Source: Glomus cerebriforme (Eukaryota > Glomeromycota > Glomeromycetes > Glomerales > Glomeraceae). Taken from it: DNA of 14,684 bases. Under the pieces are notes generated by a model. The model did not search any database. It saw nothing but the letters and a program-made list of their open reading frames with translations, and was not told the DNA's origin. The DNA lies in contig QKYT01000864.1 in NCBI GenBank assembly GCA_003550305.1, forward strand, positions 29,270-43,953, read 5' to 3'. Positions 8,930 to 14,684 of the stretch are shown here, piece after piece (position 1 is the stretch's first letter; every line of letters starts with the position of its first letter). The position numbers and the translations under genes were made by a program.

Positions 8930-9076
8930 ATGAAAAACAAAATAGGTAATAAATTTTCGGACTAATTAACCGTAAACAGTTTCTATTTTTTAATAACTTT
9001 ATTTCTATCCATTTAAAAATAGTATCATGTAGATAAAGATTACAGTTATTATCGTTATCGATCTTTTTTTTGTCGT

Positions 9077-9320
9077 TACAAAATTTGCAAATTAGGACAA
9101 TTTCTTTCATCATGCATATTGTCGATCGGCCACAATGTTCCTGTTTCAAAGTTCTCAAACAGCCATTTCTTATTTTGATAGCTCATTAAAATCATTAAAT
9201 GAATTTGTGACTATATTTGATTCTACGCTGATTAATTTGATGTGGATCACGTAAATATTCATTAATTACAATCGGGGTTAATATTCCGTGAATGGTTTCC
9301 GGATAAAGAAAGAGGATCAT
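9077..9320 (-). pseudogene. Unassigned coding-like fragment (possible decayed exon)
   Basis: The minus strand reads PETIHGILTPIVINEYL followed by RDPHQINQRRIKYSHKFI, then a stop. A shifted frame continues with a Met-initiated stretch containing KKWLFENFETGTLWPIDN and MHDERNCPNLQIL and ends at TAA 9078-9076. Residue composition is balanced and protein-like, better than the opposite strand. I do not recognise the family. In DNA this AT-rich an open stretch of about 40 codons can occur by chance, so this is only suggestive. Confidence 0.35.
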
Positions 9321-9530
9321 TACACAACATAAGTTTCATACAATTTTTGATCGATTAAAAAAAGTAATGAGTGGTACAAAAAAAAAAAACGCACTAATGT
9401 CGTTGAATGCTTGGTTTTGCTTTATCGAATTTGAGAATTAAACAATTAAGTGTACATTGTTTAAAAAAGAATTCTAATAGAAATATATATGTACAACCGA
9501 ATTTTACTATTAAGCTGTACGCATTTTTTC

Positions 9531-9545
9531 AGGGCCGGAATTATG
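9531..9545 (+). repeat. Single GGCCGGAATTATG motif
   Basis: AGGGCCGGAATTATG matches the motif found in pairs at 1836, 3961 and 4378, here as a solitary copy. Confidence 0.45.
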
Positions 9546-9759
9546 ATAATGTCAGTCAGTTACTATAATGAGTAATAAATTTCTGACATGCATTAAAATT
9601 AAATTGTCTAAAAAAGGAAAAATTTACATCGTTTCAAACTTAAACCCAACCTTTTATATATATATTTCTGGGACCTGTTTGATATGAATTTAAATTTAAA
9701 TATGTACTGTGAATCTGTGATAAACGTTATTACCACAAGATTAATGTATTATATACTCA

Positions 9760-10490
9760 TATAGAAAATTGGACAATTTTCAAAGTTCTATCGGTTTCAA
9801 TGATTCTGACCAAAGTATAATCCTTTCCTTCAATAATAAGGGCAGGTAGCTTAATCGTTCACATGAAAAGGCTAATCTCATCAAAATACCTAAAAAGTAA
9901 AGCTTCAAAGGTTGATTTCACTGTTACACACATTTCACAATAGATAAACAAAAACATCATATGCACGAAAACATTTTACTTATGATTGGCGTAATCTTTT
10001 TTTTTCGCTAGTAATGAGTTATTCTTCAATAACAGATCTTTCACGATGTTCATCATAATATACTGTAATATAAAGTCTAAATACCTGAAGGAAACCACAA
10101 TTACTTATTTTTTTTTTAATAAAATTCTTTTAAAAAGGTTACACATAATTATGAATCTCTCCATTTGCTTTTAATAAAATTAATTTTCTTCATTAAACTT
10201 CTTGTTTCTAAGCATTATTTATCAATTAAATTAAATTAAAGCTAGAGATTATGATAAAATTTACAGATGAATAAATTGTATTCACTGCAACTTACCAGTT
10301 TTAAAACTAAATGATTATTTCATTGCTATTGATTCCTCACTTAACATGTCTATTAAATTTGACAGAGATTCTACGATGACGCTGCTCCTATTTTCATACC
10401 ATATTCTTTAAACTTTTGTTCAAATAATTTTAATCCGTGACTTCTTGACCCCTCTAAGAATGTTTAATACTCATTCAAAAACTGATAAGT
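9760..10490 (-). pseudogene. Unassigned coding-like fragments, three possible exons
   Basis: In minus-strand order: (1) about 10480-10305 reads TFLEGSRSHGLKLFEQKFKE and YGMKIGAASS, then after a one-base shift VESLSNLIDMLSEESIAMK, ending near a donor-like CTG|GTAAGT; (2) about 10085-9985 follows TTCCTTCAG and reads VFRLYITVYYDEHRERSVIE then LITSEKKRLRQS after a stop; (3) about 9890-9760 reads YFDEISLFM, a stop, then TIKLPALIIEGKDYTLVRII. Charged and hydrophobic residues alternate as in real proteins and splice-like signals flank the pieces, but each carries a stop or shift. The family is not recognised; it may be one decayed gene together with the fragment at 9077-9320. Confidence 0.35.
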
Positions 10491-10996
10491 TCATTCGTTG
10501 TTAAGTAGCAGAAGTACAACGTGTAATCATGTGTTGACCTTTTTATAATTTTATCTTTCTAAAGAACAAAACTATTGAAAAAATTATTAACTTTATTAAT
10601 ATATAGATAATTAGGATAATTTTTTGATTTCAATGATATCAAATACTTAGCGTTTTTATCTCCGTATTAACCATATGATTCGTTGTTTCTGTATCAAACG
10701 AATTGACTTGTAGTTATATTATTTATAATTTCTGCGGATATATGCATATGAATTAAGCCACGGTTTACATTAATTATAATGTAAATAATATGGAAATATC
10801 TATATTTGACTGCGCTAGATCTTACAGTAAAAAGATTCTATTTAAATAACTACCTTAAATTTCTACTCTTATTTTACATTATCAAGAATCGAATCGTATG
10901 TTCTTTAATAATATATCTTAGAATAGTCTTACAATTATCTCACATTCCAAACAACTAGACTATCTGATTTTTTTTTTAATTATTTACTAAATAATT

Positions 10997-11164
10997 TTAT
11001 TTATCCAATAAAAAAACGAAAAAAAAAAAAAATTTTAAAAAAAAATCTACAAAATACCCGTTATAAAATGACATTATCCAATTACTGTTGCATGATAAAC
11101 ACACCATCCAATGAATGTACTTGTCATCTGACGACATTTTTATCATCAAATCTTCGATAAACAT
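10997..11164 (-). other. Weak coding-like frame of 55 codons
   Basis: A Met-initiated minus-strand frame begins MFIEDLMIKMSSDDKYIHWM and has two Cys (VCLSCN), then degrades into a Phe-rich tail encoded by poly-T. The tail shows the end is not a normal protein. It could be a fragment of the same decayed locus as 9760-10490, or chance. Confidence 0.2.
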
Positions 11165-11231
11165 CGAGTTATTAAACTTGAAAATTTAGTGATGTAACAA
11201 AGAATGTAATAAAATTTTTTTTCAAAAATAT

Positions 11232-11435
11232 TCACATCACACAAATTTCTAATGATTTTGATATTTTTACATTTATAGAAATGTCTTTTTTATTAAAACG
11301 GACAATAGAACAATATTTATTATTAGTTCTACAAATCATGGGTTTTTGCAAAGTACAGTACATGACTACCCTAAATTCATGAGCCATTAACAAACTATAG
11401 AGAAGTTTAATGACAGAAATCATGTAATAAATCAT
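11232..11435 (-). other. Weak coding-like frame of about 67 codons
   Basis: The minus-strand frame includes LLMAHEFRVVMYCTLQKPMI and CRTNNKYCSIVRFNKKDISI. No known motif is recognised. It lies in line with other minus-strand fragments; length alone is not significant in DNA this AT-rich. Confidence 0.25.
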
Positions 11436-11439
11436 TGAT

Positions 11440-11655
11440 TATTGATTTTGTATGACACATAAAAGTAACCCTCGATCATTAATTGCGTTAAAAATTGAAT
11501 TAAAATAAATCTTAATGTATATCTTGTTATGCCCATGGAAGCAGGATGCAATATACTTAAGAATTGTCTTAAGTTTCAACTTGATGAGTTTGCTTTGTCA
11601 AAATCATTCAATAAGTCTTTCTTTGGATTCAATTCTAAAAATAATGTATTATAGA
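11440..11655. other. Region open on both strands, unassigned
   Basis: The minus strand reads NPKKDLLNDFDKANSSS, a stop, then NLRQFLSILHPASMGITRYT and further hydrophobic residues to about 11440. The plus strand has a frame of about 51 codons containing MEAGCNILKNCLKFQLDEFA, ending at a TAG near 11654. Both cannot be coding; this shows how ambiguous open frames are here. Neither family is recognised. Confidence 0.25.
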
Positions 11656-12306
11656 TACTGTAAAAATGTAAAACTTGCATGATGCTTAATTTATTATTGT
11701 ATCATCGTTAATTTTGACTCATTCTTATATTCCTAATCTTTCTTAATTATATTAATTATATAAATATTCAATATTTCATATATTTTTCATATTTTCTAAC
11801 ATGTCATGTACTGTATCTCTAATTATATTACATTCCTATTTTTATTTTCTATAATTTTATTTTCCTTTTTAAACTATTCACCTCTTAACTTCCTTATACT
11901 ATTATATGAGGTCTTTCTCATATCAGATGGTCGAGTCTCTCCTAACTGACTGGTTTGGTTTAGACTATACATCGTATTGATCACTTTAATTATGAGCCCA
12001 CATAGTATCGACAACCATGAAAATAGATATGCCAAGTTTAGAAAAAGTGAAGATTTAATGAATTTCAAAAATTGGATTCTTGATTCAGTCAGTAAATAGA
12101 TGATAAAAAAAAAGCGTCAAGGAGAATAACGCCAAGAAGAATAACTGATACTGGACATTTCTATTAACAGCAGAACAAATAACATCCATAATATTGAATA
12201 ACAAAATTGTTGAAGTATTCATATTAGGAGATGTAATCCTTTTTTTTGACTTTTTTTTTGGTTGAAAATAAACAAAACCGATTAGTACAAAGTTTCAACA
12301 TAATAT

Positions 12307-12852
12307 ATCATAAATCAAACTAAACAACCAAATAGGGTATTCAGATCAATTTCTCTTTAATACGGAATAATTTTTGGTCACACTTATTCAAAATTACAAC
12401 CTTCAACTAAGTTTGGGAGCACTGCTTAAATGGAAAATCCTTCCGATCCTACAAACTTTTCAAAGGATGATTTCATTTCTTTAAAGATTATCTTACAACA
12501 TTACGTTCCTTTATCAAATATTTAAAGAATTTTTGGAGAAAGTATTACCTCTCTAAGAAAGAATTAATAAAGGATTGTATAAAACTTTATTAAAAACATT
12601 TTTTTTTTTTGAATCATATGAAAGTCAATCTCTTGCTGTAGTAATTATTAGTAAAATTCTTGTAGGGCATAAATGAAAATCTGGTAATAAGTTAAGGATA
12701 GTCCTATATCTCATCTAAAAATAGTGATTTTTTTATTGAAAATCGTATTCTGGGTCATACAAAAAAGTTAATAACATAGGGCATGCTATATATAATTAAT
12801 TTAATTATAGACTAATGATAGATTTTCTTTAGAATATGAAGTATGGAAATAG
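12307..12852 (+). pseudogene. Decayed BACK-TLDc gene (BTB/TLDc family remnant)
   Basis: Fragments in three frames follow the order of the fungal BTB-BACK-TLDc family: QPNRVFRSI (12307-12351), TLIQNYNLQLS (12380-12412), VWEHC then LKW (12411-12433), NPSDPTNFSKDDFISLK (from 12436), EFLEKVLPL (12527-12553), GLYKTLLKTF (about 12570-12600), NRILGHTKK (from 12741), VNNIGHAIYN, and finally DRFSLEYEVWK followed by TAG at 12850. The first part corresponds to the BACK-type region that follows BTB; the last parts correspond to the end of the TLDc domain. Several frameshifts and stops lie between them and most of TLDc is lost. The BTB domain is not seen upstream. Family assignment is from recalled family sequence patterns. 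Intact members are thought to act as cullin-3 adaptors or TLDc proteins; this copy cannot. Confidence 0.6.
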
Positions 12853-13747
12853 ATGTTTAATTTTTTTTTTTTGTTTTTAATTTTGAAATAATGAAGTAAA
12901 TTCGTCTCAAAATTTTAATTTAATTTTATTTAATACATACAAAGTTTTTTTTTCAATTTATACGTTAATATTGTTAAAGCACACATATAAATATTCATCA
13001 TGTGATTAATGATATTTATAATTTTGATCCTAGCGAAATTACAAATTCGGCCGGAGTTAATAATACGCAAATTAATCCAAAACCATCATCTGATGGTATT
13101 AAACCAACATTCAACAGATTCTTAAAATACAATAATTCTAATTCGTGTTTTCAGGTCAACCAACATTTACATTTAATTTTTAATGTACTGTGTCTCTTAG
13201 AATCACTTTAATCGTCACAAAACCATATTTTTTTGACCCTTCATCATGTATCATCGGGGTTATGATCTTGAATACGAGGTATTCGAAATTGTGGTCTAAT
13301 AGTTAAATAAGTCAAAGTGTATGACCAAAAAAATCATGTAATTTAATAACAAAATAACCAACAATTCAAACTGATTCTTTTATAGAAATTTACATGGGAT
13401 TCTTCAGGCGTAAATCCATCAGAGATCCATGAAGGGTTAGTCTATCAATTTTGAGATTGAGTCAGCATGTTGAATCGTAATAATTTTTGAATCAATACTT
13501 TTAATAGAAGTAATTTTTTTGATTGTACTGTATGCGTTTCTGACTTCTTGGTTTTTAATCATTATCAAACAGATATAATCTTTTTATATGGATACGCTCT
13601 AGCAATAAATCTATAAATTTAATAAAAGGAATACATTTCTGCAATATATTTCACATTTGATGTACAGTAACTATCTCAAAAAGATCATATAAGATTTTTG
13701 ATACAAGATGTCAGAATAGTGTTGTTTTAACAGAATTTTTTTTATAG
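12853..13747 (+). other. Spacer with two weak coding-like patches
   Basis: Mostly AT-rich DNA between two decayed plus-strand genes. It holds the frame at 13002-13211 (listed separately). A short stretch at about 13386-13460, preceded by an acceptor-like TTTTATAG, reads TWDSSGVNPSEIHEGLVYQF before a stop. Nothing else is recognisable. Confidence 0.4.
13002..13211 (+). other. Possible protein fragment, Asn/Ser/Pro-rich, unassigned
   Basis: A frame beginning at GTG (no Met) reads NFDPSEITNSAGVNNTQINP and later SDGIKPTFNRFLKYNNSNS. At about 13154 a TTTTCAG occurs; a shifted frame after it reads GQPTFTFNF and stops. Composition looks protein-like, with low-complexity polar residues. I do not recognise a family. 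It may be an exon remnant or chance. Confidence 0.25.
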
Positions 13748-14466
13748 ATTTGCAAACAATCTACGCAAATCAAACTTCACAACAATTTCAAAAGTTTTTT
13801 ATCGATTAATGGAATGATGAATGTGATATTATTCATTGTGACCTGGTATCAATTTAAAATTTTCTAATTTTAACTAATAAAATGTCTAATAACTTTGATT
13901 AACTTTATTTAATCATAATAGCATGCTGATAAAATATTTGTACATCAGAAATAAGATAAAGTTGGCAGACTTTTGGTTTATCAAGAAAAATTGCTGTAGT
14001 AACACGTCAAGGCTATTTGATTTAATACCTTTTGTAGATCCAAAAAGGTTAGCTGATCAAGATTATAAATTAAATAATAAGTCCGATGTTATCAATAATA
14101 AATGGGAATAGAGATAAGTTATTGATGGAACTCCTGTTGAATATAGTAAATTACAGTATATACAGGTAATTTTATTTGTTCATTTAATTAGAATGCTGGA
14201 AATATGAACCGAATGAACGTCCGAATATGCAAGATGTTGTTTCAACTCTTAAATCTATAATTTCTCCTGAAAAAAAAATGATATAAACGTTGATAATATT
14301 AATGAGAAAGAAAATCATTCATCAGAAATGCCTAAATCATTTTCAAAATATAGATGTAAAGAAGAGTTTAACAATAGATTTAGATTTACAGATTTTAGTA
14401 TGGGAAATATTGAGTCTGAGAGAAATTTTAATTACAAAATCAAGTATCTGCTGTTCAACCAAGTAA
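13748..14466 (+). pseudogene. Decayed TKL-type kinase C-lobe
   Basis: After an acceptor-like TTTATAG the frame reads to WNDECDIIHCDL (13810-13845), where HRD has become HCD and an in-frame TAA lies just upstream. A 76-nt GT-AG intron (13846-13921) sits at the same place as in the intact gene, between HRDL and HAGN. The next piece reads HADKIFVHQK (Asn of HAGN now Lys), shifts frame, then IKLADFWFIKK (DFG now DFW), PFVDPKRLADQDYKLNNKSD, and jumps to LSIINGNRDK, losing about 27-30 codons. Another shift gives VIDGTPVEYSKL. The following intron would be only 26 nt (14166-14191). The last piece is ECWKYEPNERPNMQDVVSTL; a 9-A run (14270-14278) then leads to an in-frame TAA, while the shifted frame stays open through SEMPKSFSKYRCKEEFNN. 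Clearly non-functional; best viewed as a dead paralogue of the kinase at 4666-8860. Confidence 0.8.
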
Positions 14467-14494
14467 AGTATATTAGGTGATTTATTAATATTGA

Positions 14495-14684
14495 GGCAAA
14501 AAAAAAATACTTCAATTAAATACATATTTTTTTTTATTTTCTAAACTAGCAAGAGAAACGAAAGAAAATCGTGAGACACGACTAAAAAAACAAAGGAGGA
14601 TAACTGAGACAAGCGAAGAACATCAGAATCATATTTCATGCGAAGATACGCGTAAACGAGAACTGCATGGTAGGCCTTTCATTT
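14495..14684 (+). CDS. Partial STPR-like Arg/Glu-rich repeat frame, cut by window edge
   Basis: The frame is open from 14495 to the end of the window. A good acceptor (TTTTCTAAACTAG, ending 14549) suggests an exon starts at 14550. It then reads ARETKENRETRLKKQRRI followed by TETSEEHQNHISCEDTRKRE. The pattern ET-x-E-x-R-x-x-RL with Arg/Lys-rich spacing resembles STPR (score-and-three) repeats, which in Rhizophagus precede or accompany helicase-type mobile-element proteins. Here the repeat step is 17 rather than 23 residues, so one copy may be shortened. Whether it belongs to the decaying kinase locus just upstream or to a separate gene beyond the window is not resolvable. Confidence 0.4.

Larger units (their letters stand above)
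8930..12300. other. Gene-poor region, about 3.4 kb
   Basis: No intact gene is visible. A GGCCGGAATTATG motif lies at 9533, an ATGTCAG/CTGACAT inverted pair at 9549 and 9593, and poly-A/T tracts near 10970 and 11020. Between 9077 and 11640 the minus strand has several coding-like stretches, listed separately. At 11874-12068 (minus) a 64-codon frame has a hydrophobic stretch (SLFLNLAYLFSWLSILCGLI) but no family signature; I do not call it a gene. At 12116-12145 a 15-bp word related to GTCAAGGAGAATAAC is repeated twice in tandem with two mismatches. Confidence 0.5.

Noticed and set aside
11874..12068. Minus-strand 64-codon frame with a hydrophobic stretch
   Set aside because: It could suggest a membrane peptide, but no family pattern, splice context or neighbouring support; length is compatible with chance.
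14343..14525. Minus-strand frame of 60 codons
   Set aside because: It is antisense to the kinase relic linker and the following intron, without protein signature.

Overview
The window looks like nuclear DNA of a filamentous fungus, most probably an arbuscular mycorrhizal fungus (Glomeromycotina, Rhizophagus-like). Reasons: very AT-rich DNA (roughly 70-75% by eye), short spliceosomal introns of 64-84 nt, TKL-type kinase domains fused to long arrays of Sel1 repeats, a decayed BACK/TLDc gene, and an STPR-like Arg/Glu-rich repeat at the right edge. These families are strongly expanded in Rhizophagus. The assignment rests on recalled family knowledge, not on a search.

Layout, left to right. 1-1330: satellite-like array, unit about 110-137 bp, arranged as a ~250-260 bp dimer and carrying two inverted repeats per unit. 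1331-2255: AT-rich spacer with short dispersed repeats and two 12-bp palindromes. 2264-3671 (minus): broken kinase-Sel1 paralogue that lost its catalytic core. 3672-4660: spacer with a TATA-like site, GGCCNGNATTA motifs and a GC-rich repeat. 4666-8860 (minus): the only apparently intact gene, five exons and 1218 aa, a TKL-like kinase followed by about 21 Sel1 repeats; its third intron holds a small inverted-repeat element. 8861-12300: gene-poor, with scattered minus-strand coding-like fragments that I cannot assign. 12307-12852 (plus): decayed BACK-TLDc gene. 13002-13211 (plus): weak coding-like stretch. 13748-14466 (plus): decayed kinase C-lobe. 14495-14684 (plus): partial STPR-like reading frame that runs off the window.

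The three kinase loci share intron positions and key motifs, so they are paralogues at different stages of decay: one intact, one lacking its catalytic core, and one reduced to a mutated C-lobe. The intact gene probably encodes a cytosolic signalling kinase whose Sel1 solenoid binds partner proteins. I see no operon, tRNA, rRNA or CRISPR array, and no evidence for a wholly new biochemical system. The most noteworthy items are the hairpin-rich satellite, the intronic inverted-repeat element, the ~20-bp spaced GGCC motif pairs, the higher-order Sel1 organisation, and the unassigned fragments at 9.0-11.6 kb.
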